Positions 1 through 8,017 of a DNA stretch of 64,000 nucleotides are shown here, one piece after another. The first letter of the stretch is position 1. Each line of letters starts with the position of its first letter. The notes beneath the pieces are model-generated. The model was not told the DNA's origin. It made no database searches and saw only the letters and a list, made by a program, of their open reading frames with translations. The DNA is taken from positions 1-64,000 of the forward strand of contig JADFDP010000005.1 of assembly GCA_018262835.1 (NCBI GenBank). Reading direction: 5' to 3'. Both the position numbers and the translations under genes were made by a program. The DNA comes from Candidatus Aminicenantota bacterium. GTDB lineage: Bacteria; Acidobacteriota; Aminicenantia; UBA2199.

Positions 1-2
1 CG

Positions 3-980
3 CCGTATTCCGAATTTCCCGATAGGGAACAGATCATCAAGTCGCTGGCTGACCAGGCAACCGTCTATCCCGCCGGCACGCATTTTCAATATTCCAACCT
101 GGGTTTTGCCCTGGCGGGGGAGCTCGTCGCCCGGGTTTCGGCCCGGGACTATGCCGATTATGTCAAGGAGAAAATACTTGTGCCGCTCGGCCTCGGCGAC
201 ACCCGGCCGGAGCTCCCCGAAGAGCACAGGGGCGGCCGGCTCGCCGCCGGCTATTCATCCGTTACGCGCGAAGGCATCATGAACAAGATGCCTTTTTTTC
301 AGGCCGAAGGCATCGCGCCGGCGGCGGGCTTTTCCTCGACCGCGGCGGACCTGGCGCGATTCGCATCCTGGCAGTTTCGCCTTCTCGGGGGCGGAAAGGA
401 GGAAATCCTGCGCGCCAACACGCTGAGGGAAATGCAGCGGTTCCAATGGATGGACCCGGACAACACCTGGGGGCTGGGATTCACCGTTTGGAACCGCAAC
501 GGGACAATCTACGCCGGGCACGGCGGGATCTGCGCGGGGTACCGGTCGCAGCTTACGTTGCAGCCGAAAGAGAAAATCGCGGCGGTATTTCTGACCAACT
601 CTTCCGGCGTGAACTCCTGGATATACGCCCAGCGCGCCTGCGAGATCGTGGCTCCGGCCGTTGCCGAGGCGCTGGCAGCGCCCGCTGCGGCAAAACAGCC
701 CGATCCCGCGCTGAAAAAATACGAGGGAACGTACAGCTCGTATCCCTGGGGCGGGGAGTGCGCGGTTTTGCTCTGGCAGGGCGGCTTGGCCATGGTGGAA
801 TTCCCGACCAGCAATCCGCTCGCAGGACTGGAAGTGCTTGAACACATCGAGGGGAACCGGTTCAGGGCCGTCGGCGGCGACGGCGAACCGGCGGCCGAGG
901 AAACCGTCTTTGAAACGGACGGCAGCGGCAGGGTCACGAGAATGTGGAATGAAGGCAATTTCAAACCCAAGGTGCGGTAA
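3..980 (+). CDS. Serine hydrolase, class C beta-lactamase family (5' truncated)
   Basis: The reading frame is open from the window edge, so the N-terminus with the SxxK nucleophile motif is missing. The visible part has the YSN motif (family YxN) about 23 codons in, followed by the usual segment leading to a PLGLGDT motif, and a late HGG (family KTG/HxG position) before a typical SQLTLQP strand. A C-terminal extension of about 100 residues follows the catalytic domain. Members are penicillin-binding-protein-like esterases, peptidases or beta-lactamases, usually exported. Substrate cannot be told from sequence. A type B dispersed repeat starts 17 bases after the stop. Confidence 0.85.
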   Translation, partial: PYSEFPDREQIIKSLADQATVYPAGTHFQYSNLGFALAGELVARVSARDYADYVKEKILVPLGLGDTRPELPEEHRGGRLAAGYSSVTREGIMNKMPFFQAEGIAPAAGFSSTAADLARFASWQFRLLGGGKEEILRANTLREMQRFQWMDPDNTWGLGFTVWNRNGTIYAGHGGICAGYRSQLTLQPKEKIAAVFLTNSSGVNSWIYAQRACEIVAPAVAEALAAPAAAKQPDPALKKYEGTYSSYPWGGECAVLLWQGGLAMVEFPTSNPLAGLEVLEHIEGNRFRAVGGDGEPAAEETVFETDGSGRVTRMWNEGNFKPKVR

Positions 981-997
981 ATAAAGATTCAAGAGGG

Positions 998-1019
998 AAT
1001 TGGGGCCAGGTCCTGCATC
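998..1019 (+). repeat. Type B dispersed repeat copy
   Basis: Core ATTGGGGCCAGGTCCTG, matching copies at 7707, 13261, 14195 and 15328. It opens a 289-base gap (981-1269) that holds no intact gene; the rest of the gap carries a possible minus-strand gene remnant. Confidence 0.7.
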
Positions 1020-1040
1020 ATAAAATTGGAGTCTTTCCCC

Positions 1041-1200
1041 TCAGATTTTTCCGGCGGTGAATGTGTAGTGGCCGCCGACGAGCAGCGCTACGGGGCGGAC
1101 AATTAGCTTTTGCCGTAACTCTCCGGTGCCCAGTTTTCCCACCTTGAAGCCGGGGGCGCGTCTCGGCAAACCGCTTGAGTTTTTATGGAAATCCTGATAG
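1041..1200 (-). pseudogene. Possible 3' remnant of an unidentified gene
   Basis: On the minus strand a stop-free frame ends in TGA at 1041-1043. It reads as plausible protein, with a GAFASFYQDFHK segment, a GFKVGKLGTGEL segment and a C-terminal HYTFTAGKI. No start codon or ribosome site is visible, and the frame runs back into the region just before the next plus-strand gene. I do not recognise the family. It could be chance coding potential in GC-rich DNA. Confidence 0.25.
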
Positions 1201-1269
1201 AAAGAGGCAAAAGCGCCGGGTCTTGCCGGGCGACATTGGATCCGCTAGGGTGTATGCGCGATTCGGGCG

Positions 1270-2343
1270 ATGCGCGTCCTGGCCATGTTTTCATTGATGT
1301 ATGACGATGTGACGATATATTATTTCAGCGGCACGGGGAACGCCCTGACGGCGAGCCGCTGGATCACGGAAAGCGCGAAAAAAAAAGGCCGGCAAACCAA
1401 TTTGATCTCCATAGACCGCATCAAGAAGATAGCGGTTCCTGCCGCCGCGGGGAAAAGATTGCTGGGCTTTTGCTACCCGACCCACGGTTTTGGCATTCCC
1501 TGGATCATGCTGAAATTCATATTCAAGTTCCCGGGCAGGGAGAGATGCGACGTGTTTCTCATGAACACCCGGGCGGGCTCGAAGATCGGCAAGCTGTTCC
1601 TGCCCGGGGTGAGCGGGATCGCCCAGCTGCTGCCCGCGCTCATCCTGCTCGGCAAGGGATTCCGCATCCGGGGCCTGCTGCCCCTGGACATGCCTTCGAA
1701 CTGGATATCGATCCATCCCGGCTACAACCCGGCCGCGGTCGCCGCCCTGCTCGCGCGCTGCTGTGTCCGGGTGGACGGCTTTTCTGAAAGGATCCTCTCG
1801 GGCCGGGCCTATTTCCGCCCCAACGTCCTCGTCATGCTGCCGGTCGATATGGCGCTGGCGCCGGTCGCGTTCATGTATTTCCTGTACGGCCGCTTCTTTC
1901 TCGCCAAGGTATTCATCGCCGCGACCGACTGCGACACCTGCAGGCTGTGCGAGCAGAAATGCCCGACCGCCTCGATCCGGATAGTGGATAATCGGCCTTT
2001 CTGGAAATTCACCTGCGAGAGCTGCATGCGCTGCATCAATGTCTGCCCGCGCCGGGCCATCCAGGTTTCGCATCTCCTTGCCGTGATCATTCCGGTTGTC
2101 AGTTCGTTCCTGCCCATCGCGTTGCTGCTGGCAATATTCAATTCTTACATTCCTTCCTCACTAATGAAACCAGCGGATTTTATCATCGACTGGGGAATAT
2201 CATTGACTTTGTTTTTTGTCATATCGGGACTGGTATTCTGGCTGATAAGGATAAAATGGATCAACCAACTATTCTCGGCCACGTCGCTGACGAAATATTG
2301 GCGGCGTTACATGGCGCCCGGGATCAAGCCCAAGGATTTCTAG
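1270..2343 (+). CDS. EFR1-type flavodoxin/ferredoxin fusion protein with C-terminal membrane segments
   Basis: The N-terminal flavodoxin-like domain has the FMN phosphate-binding motif YYFSGTGN near residue 17. A bacterial two-cluster ferredoxin module follows in the second half, with CDTCRLCEQKCP and CESCMRCINVCP, which should hold two [4Fe-4S] clusters. Hydrophobic stretches lie both before the clusters and at the C-terminus, so the protein is probably membrane bound. The family (EFR1, ferredoxin-flavodoxin) is thought to move low-potential electrons; the partner is unknown. ATG codons at 1270, 1285 and 1297 are all possible starts; the last places the flavodoxin strand close to the N-terminus, as is usual. 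Confidence 0.8.
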   Translation: MRVLAMFSLMYDDVTIYYFSGTGNALTASRWITESAKKKGRQTNLISIDRIKKIAVPAAAGKRLLGFCYPTHGFGIPWIMLKFIFKFPGRERCDVFLMNTRAGSKIGKLFLPGVSGIAQLLPALILLGKGFRIRGLLPLDMPSNWISIHPGYNPAAVAALLARCCVRVDGFSERILSGRAYFRPNVLVMLPVDMALAPVAFMYFLYGRFFLAKVFIAATDCDTCRLCEQKCPTASIRIVDNRPFWKFTCESCMRCINVCPRRAIQVSHLLAVIIPVVSSFLPIALLLAIFNSYIPSSLMKPADFIIDWGISLTLFFVISGLVFWLIRIKWINQLFSATSLTKYWRRYMAPGIKPKDF

Positions 2344-2394
2344 GGGCGATCGTCTTTCTGGATGGGTCATAATTTATTTGCCTGCAAAATGCCG

Positions 2395-2424
2395 TTGCCA
2401 GCCGGCCCCTGATTCGGGTATGAT
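2395..2424 (+). promoter_or_regulatory. Sigma70-type promoter of the glycosyltransferase gene, leaderless layout
   Basis: TTGCCA at 2395-2400, an 18-base spacer and TATGAT at 2419-2424. Only 6 bases separate the -10 box from the ATG at 2431 and no Shine-Dalgarno is present, so transcription should start at or next to the start codon. Confidence 0.5.
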
Positions 2425-2430
2425 TCATGC

Positions 2431-3978
2431 ATGAATAGAACGAACAGGCTCTCATCCTTTCTGGCGTCGTTGTCGCCGGGGTTCTGGGTCGCCGTGGGGG
2501 TCATGGCCGTGCAGCTCCCGGCCGTCCTTTCCGGCGGCTTCGGCATGTTCCGCGACGAGTTCTACTACATCGCCTGCAGCGACCGCCTGGCCTGGGGCTT
2601 TGTCGACCACCCGCCCCTGTCGATCTCAATCCTGCGCCTGCTGCGCCTGGCGTTCGGCGATTCGCTGCTGGCGCTGCGCCTGGTGCCGGCCCTGGCCGTG
2701 GCCGCGCTGGCCTGGCTGAGCGGCCGGCTGGCAAAGGAGATGGGCGGCTCTTCCTTCGCCCAGTTCCTGGCGGCGCTGGCCTGCGGCGTGGCGCCTGTTT
2801 ATCTTGCCGTGGGCAGCTTCTATTCGATGAACATCTTCGAGCCGCTCTGTTGGATGGGCTGCGCCTGGCTGCTGCTGCGCATGATCGCCGGCGGCCGCCG
2901 CGAGCTCTGGGTCCCCTTCGGTGTTCTGGCCGGGGTGGCGCTGCTCAACAAGCACAGCATGCTCTTTTTCGGCGCCGCGCTCGTGGCCGGGCTGCTGCTG
3001 ACCCGGGAGCGCCGGCTGCTGGCCGGCAAGTGGCCCTGGATCGGCGGCGCCATCGCCTTATGGTTCCTGCTGCCCAACCTGGTCTGGCTTTTCCGTCACG
3101 ACTGGGCTACCCTGGAGTTCATGCGCAATGCGCAAGCATGGAAGAATCTCCCCATGTCGCCCCTGGAGTTTTTCAAGGCGCAGGTGCTGCTGCAGCATCC
3201 CCTGACCCTGCCGCTCTGGCTGGCCGGGCTGGCGGCCCTGTTTTTCCATCCGCGGTTGAAAAAATACCGCAGCTTTGCTTTCGCTTTTGTCTTCCTCTTC
3301 ATCCTGTTCGTGGCGCAGCGGGGCAAGCCCTACTATCTCTCTCCGTTCTTTCCCCTGCTCCTGGCCGCCGGCGCCGTGCTTGTTGAGCGATTTGCCGCCG
3401 GCAGGCTCGGACGCGGCGCCCGCACCGCCTATGCCGCGCTGCTCCTGGTCGGAGGCCTGGTCATGCTGCCCATGTGGGTGCCGCTGCTGCCGGTCGAGAC
3501 GCATATCCGCTACACCCGCGCCATCGGCATGGAGCCGCCGCAGATGGAGCGCGGTCGAAAGACGGAGCTGCACCAGGTCTATGCCGACCGCTTCGGCTGG
3601 CGGGAGATGGTGGCCGTGGTAGCCAGGGCCTACGACTCCCTCTCCCCGGAGGAGCAGGCGGAATGCTCCATCTACACGCAAAACTACGGCGAAGCCGGGG
3701 CCGTGGACTATTTCGGCAAGCGCTACGGGCTGCCCAAAGCCATCTCGGGGCACAATAACTATTGGCTGTGGGGACCGGGCGAGCGCTCGGGCAAAGTGCT
3801 GATCATCATCGGCGGCGATCGCCAGGATCACCTGCAGGCCTATGAGGAGGCGACCCTCTTCGCCGTCCACAACAACCGCTACGCCATGCCCGCGGAGACC
3901 GATCTGCCCATCTGGATCTGCCGGAGGCCCAAGGTCACCCTGGAGCAGATCTGGCCGGAGGTAAAAGATTTCGGGTGA
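2431..3978 (+). CDS. GT39-family membrane glycosyltransferase (ArnT/PMT-like)
   Basis: A 515-residue polytopic protein. The first periplasmic loop has the family motif FRDEFYYIACSDR followed by VDHPPLS; the acidic residue there is the presumed catalytic or metal-binding site of dolichyl/polyprenyl-phosphate-sugar glycosyltransferases. About ten hydrophobic segments follow, then a soluble C-terminal domain of about 170 residues. It probably transfers a sugar from a polyprenyl-phosphate donor to a lipid or protein acceptor in the outer leaflet of the inner membrane. The final 16 codons recur as a decayed copy at 7919-7966. Confidence 0.85.
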   Translation: MNRTNRLSSFLASLSPGFWVAVGVMAVQLPAVLSGGFGMFRDEFYYIACSDRLAWGFVDHPPLSISILRLLRLAFGDSLLALRLVPALAVAALAWLSGRLAKEMGGSSFAQFLAALACGVAPVYLAVGSFYSMNIFEPLCWMGCAWLLLRMIAGGRRELWVPFGVLAGVALLNKHSMLFFGAALVAGLLLTRERRLLAGKWPWIGGAIALWFLLPNLVWLFRHDWATLEFMRNAQAWKNLPMSPLEFFKAQVLLQHPLTLPLWLAGLAALFFHPRLKKYRSFAFAFVFLFILFVAQRGKPYYLSPFFPLLLAAGAVLVERFAAGRLGRGARTAYAALLLVGGLVMLPMWVPLLPVETHIRYTRAIGMEPPQMERGRKTELHQVYADRFGWREMVAVVARAYDSLSPEEQAECSIYTQNYGEAGAVDYFGKRYGLPKAISGHNNYWLWGPGERSGKVLIIIGGDRQDHLQAYEEATLFAVHNNRYAMPAETDLPIWICRRPKVTLEQIWPEVKDFG

Positions 3979-4041
3979 TTCAGCGGTTCACGTTGATCTA
4001 TCTGCGAGTCTACTCCTCCAGCTTGAATTCCGCAGGCTGTC

Positions 4042-5352
4042 CTAGTTTTTTGTGACCAGCCCCAGGCGAAGGCTTTTCTGAACAGAGGAGAGCAACTCTT
4101 TCGGCACTTCCTCCATGGCTGCCAGACGAGGCCATGCAGATAAAGCTGTAGCCGCTTGTTCCATGATGGCGCCCGCATTTCTGATGCCGAATTGATCGGC
4201 CACTGCCAGGAGATCCTTCTTGTTGAAATCGTCTCTTTTGCCGTTTATGCTCATTTGGTGCCGATGAGTATATTTGCCGGAAGGATTATATGCCCAGACC
4301 AAATCGAATGCCGGGCTGAGTCGCCAGCGGCCCTTGCGGTCCATGAGAAATGCGATATTGCGAGTGTGGTCGTCCTGGTTGCGGGCAAGCACATTGAAAA
4401 CCATGCGCCTGAAAAGCTCCTCCATGGCCGGGTAGCCGAGTTCGAGCCGCTGGATGACCTGCAGGGCTTGCTCGTAGCTGGTTTGGCCTGTGGCGTTGAA
4501 ATCGTAATGAGCCATGGCGCAGAGGGATTGCATGTGTATCTTGCCGCTGTCGTCGCGATCGAACCGGCGCGTCATGAAATGCGCCCGGGGACCCTCCTTG
4601 AGCAGGCGGCAGGCGGTCATTTCGATTCCGGCCTGGGTGGCCATCCGGTGATAAACGTATTCCAGCCTTCCGTAGCCTTGGGGATCCCCTAATGACGTGT
4701 CCTTCACTCCGTCGAACTTGATTATCCAAGACTCGAATCCGGGAGGAGGAAGCACTTGGCCGGAGCGCACGGCATCCGTCCTTGGATTCCAGGCGATCAC
4801 GGCTTTTGCCCTGTTGCCGCCCGCGGATGTGCCTACGCGAATAATTGTTTTCAACGCTTCCGCCTTGCTTCCTTTCAAGTTCGCCGCCCAGCCGGTCCGA
4901 TGATGCAGGATGTCAGCGGCCAACCGCGAAAGTTTTCCGATCTCGATCGGAACCGCTTTTCCCGGCCGCGGGCCGCATGCCGGCTTGAACTCGAGAGCGC
5001 CCATGGCCCGGTTTCCCATGGTGCAGAGCCTTTCCAGCGGCGTGAAGTCGGCTATAGCGCGCCCCTGACTTGACAGCCAGGCATTGATGATGGCGTTGCC
5101 GAAGCGGTCGGGCAGCGCATCGGCCAGCAGGCCAGGCAAGCGGTGGTAGGTTTCCCTTTTCAAGAGGGGGAACGAAAATATGCCGCTGCGCAAGGGCATC
5201 GTCAGGGGGGCGATATCCAGCCCCCGCTTCAGGAAGGAAGCCTCGTATTCGAACTCTCCGATATCGCGTTCCTTGTTCCAGGCCACGACGCCGGCATCCT
5301 GTTCCCATAAACGAACCCAGGCAAAGTCGACCCGTTTACCGCGCGAGGCCAT
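4042..5352 (-). CDS. hipA: HipA-family serine/threonine kinase toxin
   Basis: A 436-residue protein, the normal length for HipA. The N-terminal subdomain has LPDRFGN (residues 80-86). The kinase part has a glycine-rich SAGGNRAKA loop (176-184), the catalytic NQDDHTRN motif (325-332) and the metal-binding SPAFD (346-350). Known HipA toxins phosphorylate glutamyl-tRNA synthetase and induce growth arrest; the target here is not known. The gene follows hipB after 7 bases, with its AAGGAG ribosome site inside the end of hipB, so the pair is co-transcribed and translationally linked. All key residues are intact. Confidence 0.9.
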   Translation of the reverse strand: MASRGKRVDFAWVRLWEQDAGVVAWNKERDIGEFEYEASFLKRGLDIAPLTMPLRSGIFSFPLLKRETYHRLPGLLADALPDRFGNAIINAWLSSQGRAIADFTPLERLCTMGNRAMGALEFKPACGPRPGKAVPIEIGKLSRLAADILHHRTGWAANLKGSKAEALKTIIRVGTSAGGNRAKAVIAWNPRTDAVRSGQVLPPPGFESWIIKFDGVKDTSLGDPQGYGRLEYVYHRMATQAGIEMTACRLLKEGPRAHFMTRRFDRDDSGKIHMQSLCAMAHYDFNATGQTSYEQALQVIQRLELGYPAMEELFRRMVFNVLARNQDDHTRNIAFLMDRKGRWRLSPAFDLVWAYNPSGKYTHRHQMSINGKRDDFNKKDLLAVADQFGIRNAGAIMEQAATALSAWPRLAAMEEVPKELLSSVQKSLRLGLVTKN

Positions 5353-5359
5353 AGCTGAG

Positions 5360-5689
5360 TCACTCCTTCTTGCCGCGTTTGCTGCCGGAGCCGGAGGCTC
5401 TCTCCCTTTCCCGGCCTTTCAGCTTGGCAAGTTGCACCGGGCTTGGTCCGGTTTCGGGGAAAAAGGCGTCCAGTGAGGCCAGGCTTCCCATGGCCCTGAG
5501 GATCCTAATCAAGGATGCCAGCGTGCATGGCCGTCCCGTTTCCAAGTATTGCAATGACCGAACGGATACTCCGGACTTCGCTGCCAGCTCCGATTGAGTC
5601 ACATTGCGGTTCAGGCGTTCGCGCTGCAACCGGTTTCCCAATTCGCTCAGGATCGCTTTGTCACTCATGCTTTCCAGGTCCATGGCCAT
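5360..5689 (-). CDS. hipB: HipB-like antitoxin, XRE-family repressor
   Basis: A 109-residue protein with an XRE helix-turn-helix (about residues 13-70, including TQSELAAKSGVSVRSLQYLE) and a basic Lys/Arg-rich tail. It should neutralise the downstream HipA and repress the operon by binding palindromes upstream. ATG codons at 5689, 5683 and 5668 are in frame. The promoter position (-10 box at 5690-5695) puts the transcription start near 5683, so the real start may be 5683 with a leaderless transcript, or 5668. Confidence 0.85.
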   Translation of the reverse strand: MAMDLESMSDKAILSELGNRLQRERLNRNVTQSELAAKSGVSVRSLQYLETGRPCTLASLIRILRAMGSLASLDAFFPETGPSPVQLAKLKGRERERASGSGSKRGKKE

Positions 5690-5719
5690 AGTCTAGCAGG
5701 CGGGAGAATCAATTGTCAA
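5690..5719 (-). promoter_or_regulatory. hipBA promoter
   Basis: On the minus strand TTGACA (5714-5719), an 18-base spacer, then TAGACT (5690-5695). The predicted start of transcription is about 5683, exactly at an in-frame ATG. The first operator-like palindrome begins 10 bases upstream of the -35 box. Confidence 0.5.
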
Positions 5720-5728
5720 GTATAATAC

Positions 5729-5868
5729 GCAATATAGTGCATATTAATGGCAATATGAGGCAATAAAACGCATTTAATTGCGATTTAACAAATTTATTAA
5801 AATATTATTTAACACGCAATAAAGTGCATATAAAAGCACTTTTATGCTTATAAAGCGCAATATATTGC
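5729..5868. promoter_or_regulatory. Array of six HipB-type operator palindromes
   Basis: Six 12-base GC-N8-GC boxes resembling GCAATATATTGC lie at 5729-5740, 5750-5761, 5770-5781, 5816-5827, 5836-5847 and 5857-5868. The last is a perfect palindrome; the copies at 5729, 5770 and 5816 are close variants and those at 5750 and 5836 are more divergent. Spacings are 21, 20, 46, 20 and 21 bases, mirror-symmetric, with about two helical turns inside each triplet. Multiple operators are typical of cooperative HipB binding; the assignment to HipB is inferred from position. The rest of the 390-base gap 5690-6079 holds no gene. Confidence 0.55.
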
Positions 5869-6079
5869 ATGCAATATTCAGGACATGAAATGAATATATC
5901 AACGCGGCTGCATGCCGAGTAATATTTAAAATTCCTGGAGGGCAAAAGACCGCGGGCGGATTGCAACCTTGTTCCTGCGATTAAAAACACGAGCCCAGGG
6001 CACCCGCGCGGGGCGCTCCTGCATGGGCGGGCCAGGGAAAACAATTCGTCCTGCAAATACGTTCAATTCACATGGAGAC

Positions 6080-6349
6080 ATGATGGAACCCATTAAAAGA
6101 TCATTCAACAAGCGGGCGTTCACCGCCATCATGGCCGGGTTGACGGCCCTGACCCTGCCCTTCACGGGGCTGATCCTGCACGGCTATTCGGAAGGCGCCA
6201 TCAGCGGCGACAGGCATTTCTGGTTAATGGCCCATGTCGTTTTGGGCTTTCTTTTCGTTGTCTTCGCCGCCTGGCATGCCATAATCAACCGCCGCGCCCT
6301 GCTGAACTACATCAAGTCGGGAGTGGCCGGGGCGCTGCCGGGAAAATAA
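6080..6349 (+). CDS. Small DUF4405-type membrane protein
   Basis: An 89-residue protein with two hydrophobic helices (about residues 14-34 and 46-66) and a histidine in the second helix (AAWHAII), as in DUF4405 proteins, which resemble half of a cytochrome b561 or hydrogenase b-subunit and may bind haem. Two adjacent ATGs occur at 6080 and 6083; GGAG at 6074-6077 fits the second better. The frame is open further upstream to 5969, but there is no ribosome site there and the extra residues are Pro/Arg-rich. It stands alone and may act with a redox partner elsewhere. Confidence 0.65.
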   Translation: MMEPIKRSFNKRAFTAIMAGLTALTLPFTGLILHGYSEGAISGDRHFWLMAHVVLGFLFVVFAAWHAIINRRALLNYIKSGVAGALPGK

Positions 6350-6350
6350 G

Positions 6351-6381
6351 CAGCCGGGCGGCGGCACGCCCGCTGCGGCTG
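6351..6381. terminator. Strong GC stem-loop between convergent genes
   Basis: CAGCCGGGCG pairs with CGCCCG...CGGCTG across a short loop, between the stops of the DUF4405 gene and the convergent lipoprotein gene. There is no T-run, so it is a hairpin that may act as a transcript end or block in both directions, not a classical intrinsic terminator. Confidence 0.35.
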
Positions 6382-6402
6382 AAGATTGCCCTTGATGCCG
6401 GC

Positions 6403-6783
6403 CTAGTATTGCCGGATCCCCTCCACGTTGAAGCTCCAGTTGAATGGGGGATAGGGAGCGTGGTATTCCAGGTTGCCGTGGATGCGGTCCTCCGACACGA
6501 AGGCGCCCAGGAATTCGCAGCTCTTGCCGCCGGTGAGCGTGGATTCGAAATGGAAGACCACCTCGCCGTCGCTGACCGTGTAAGTTCCCTCGCCCTGGTT
6601 GCCGTCGATCGGGATCAGGATCCCCTTTTCACTGCCGCCCAGGAACGTGAAGGCGAATTGTTCCTCGCTGCCCAGAAGGAACGACCAGTCCCCCATGATG
6701 TTGTACTTTTCGCCCTTGCTGCATCCGGCCTGGGCCAGGAGCAGCACCAGCAGGAACGGCAGCGCGGCTTTTTTCAGTTTCAT
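6403..6783 (-). CDS. Small predicted lipoprotein
   Basis: A 126-residue protein with a lipoprotein signal peptide: KLKK, a hydrophobic core, then the lipobox LAQAGC with Cys21. The mature part (about 105 residues) is predicted beta-rich and starts with a GDWSF motif, reminiscent of small lipocalin-like or DUF-type binding domains that open with GxW. No known family is assigned. AGGTG lies 6-10 bases before the ATG. Single gene. Confidence 0.7.
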   Translation of the reverse strand: MKLKKAALPFLLVLLLAQAGCSKGEKYNIMGDWSFLLGSEEQFAFTFLGGSEKGILIPIDGNQGEGTYTVSDGEVVFHFESTLTGGKSCEFLGAFVSEDRIHGNLEYHAPYPPFNWSFNVEGIRQY

Positions 6784-6888
6784 CTTTCACCTCTCTGTAT
6801 TGGTGAATGAATTCTAGCATATTCGGGTTTTGCAAGGCAGGTTTTGGTAATCAAGATAGGAGCATGGAGGCATGACCCGGGGGCCGTT

Positions 6889-6922
6889 TAAAGTCACAAA
6901 GTCTGGCACCGTCCCCGGAATT
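6889..6922 (-). repeat. Type A dispersed repeat copy
   Basis: On the minus strand GGGGACGGTGCCAGAC followed by TTTGTGACTTT, matching the type A core and its T-rich tail. It lies in the gap 6784-7064, where nothing else is recognised. Confidence 0.7.
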
Positions 6923-7064
6923 CCAAATTTCCCGAACGCGATGTCCTGTCCGCACGCAGAAAATGACCTATAAACAAGGCATGTCGGGGAGCAATTCTTG
7001 GCATTGATTTTGCAGCAGCAAGGTATCAGCCCCCGCAAAACATGGCCTGGGGGCAGGAGGCATC

Positions 7065-7679
7065 ATGAAGCAAATCGACTGCAGGTTGGATCTATTGGCG
7101 GCTATTTTGGTTGCCGCCGTCTTCGCGGCAGGCTGCAGCAGGGTCCGGATCGAAGATTTCTCGGACCGCTCATTCAACGGTCCGCCGTTGGCCAAGATCG
7201 CGGTCGAATATTTTGAGCCTGACACGGTCAGCCGCCGCAAGGCGGAGCGGGCCTTGGTTTCGGCCTTGCAGGCGCGGTTGTCCGCGGTGGAGTTGCTGCC
7301 TATGTGCGAGGTCATTTTCACCGATGAGCGGATTTCTGACCGGGAGTATGCCGAAAAACTTTCCAGCCGGGGATTTGATGCGTTTTTAACGGTGTGCATG
7401 ACCCGCTTTGATCCAAACAACGGGACGCCGCCCATGGAGATTGACCTGCAAGACCGGGATGAGTCGCATGCGGAGGTCACTATCGACCTCAGCGGTCAAA
7501 AAAGCTGGTTTGCCTGCGAATTGGTCGAATTGAAGAGCCTGCGCTGCGTATGGCGGGCGACGGCCATCACCCATATCGGTTCGGGGCTGCGCTCGTTCCG
7601 CTCTTCCATCCGCCAGCTGGGCAGCCACCTGGCCCAAAGGCTGGCTATTCAGGACCACCTGATTTTAAACCGTTCCTGA
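7065..7679 (+). CDS. Predicted lipoprotein of unknown function
   Basis: A 204-residue protein with an N-terminal hydrophobic stretch and the lipobox VFAAGC (Cys24). The mature part starts with a VxxEDFSDRSFNG segment and then a KIAVEYFEPDTVSRRKAE segment, a pattern seen in envelope lipoproteins of the TolB-N or DUF4136 type, where a small alpha/beta domain binds a partner. A GGGGGCAGGAGG ribosome site precedes the ATG. Flanked on both sides by dispersed repeats. Family not identified. Confidence 0.7.
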   Translation: MKQIDCRLDLLAAILVAAVFAAGCSRVRIEDFSDRSFNGPPLAKIAVEYFEPDTVSRRKAERALVSALQARLSAVELLPMCEVIFTDERISDREYAEKLSSRGFDAFLTVCMTRFDPNNGTPPMEIDLQDRDESHAEVTIDLSGQKSWFACELVELKSLRCVWRATAITHIGSGLRSFRSSIRQLGSHLAQRLAIQDHLILNRS

Positions 7680-7706
7680 AAATCCGCATACTGATTTCCT
7701 GAGAAC

Positions 7707-7734
7707 ATTGGGGTCAGGTCCTGTGATATTTATG
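7707..7734 (+). repeat. Type B dispersed repeat copy, left end of a 211-base element
   Basis: ATTGGGGTCAGGTCCTG, facing an inverted type A copy that ends at 7916. Together they bracket about 210 bases with no gene, a layout repeated at 14132-14350. Confidence 0.7.
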
Positions 7735-7886
7735 TTTTAAGATGCTTGTTGTGGCCGTGCAAACATTGTTTTCATTGGTTTTTTTATTTTGACAATCTGT
7801 CCCTGATCTTCTTGCTGGGCGGTCGGTTATCGTTACTGCACTGTAGCCTGTGCTGCCTGGACTATTGCGTTAAAGGCATGATTTAT

Positions 7887-7916
7887 ACAAAATTACAGGC
7901 ACCATCCCTCAATTCC
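7887..7916 (-). repeat. Type A dispersed repeat copy, right end of the 211-base element
   Basis: On the minus strand GGAATTGAGGGATGGTGCC followed by TGTAATTTTGT. The variant tail is shared with the copy at 15281-15309. A glycosyltransferase gene remnant begins within 3 bases of it. Confidence 0.65.
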
Positions 7917-7918
7917 GC

Positions 7919-7966
7919 GAGGTCTCCCTCGATTAGATCCGGCCCGAGGTAAAACATTTCGGGTGA
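7919..7966 (+). pseudogene. Remnant of the 3' end of a GT39 glycosyltransferase gene
   Basis: Sixteen codons reading EVSLD-stop-IRPEVKHFG-stop align without gaps to the last sixteen codons of the gene at 2431-3978 (KVTLEQIWPEVKDFG-stop). The DNA match is strongest over AGATC.GGCC.GAGGTAAAA and TTTCGGGTGATT. One internal stop shows decay. Everything upstream of these codons is replaced by the repeat element. Gap 7680-8063 therefore holds an element, this remnant and the TetR promoter. Confidence 0.65.
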
Positions 7967-8017
7967 TTGTTTGGCGGGGAACAGGGGTTTGATTTTCTTC
8001 CATAGGGGCGAACAAAT

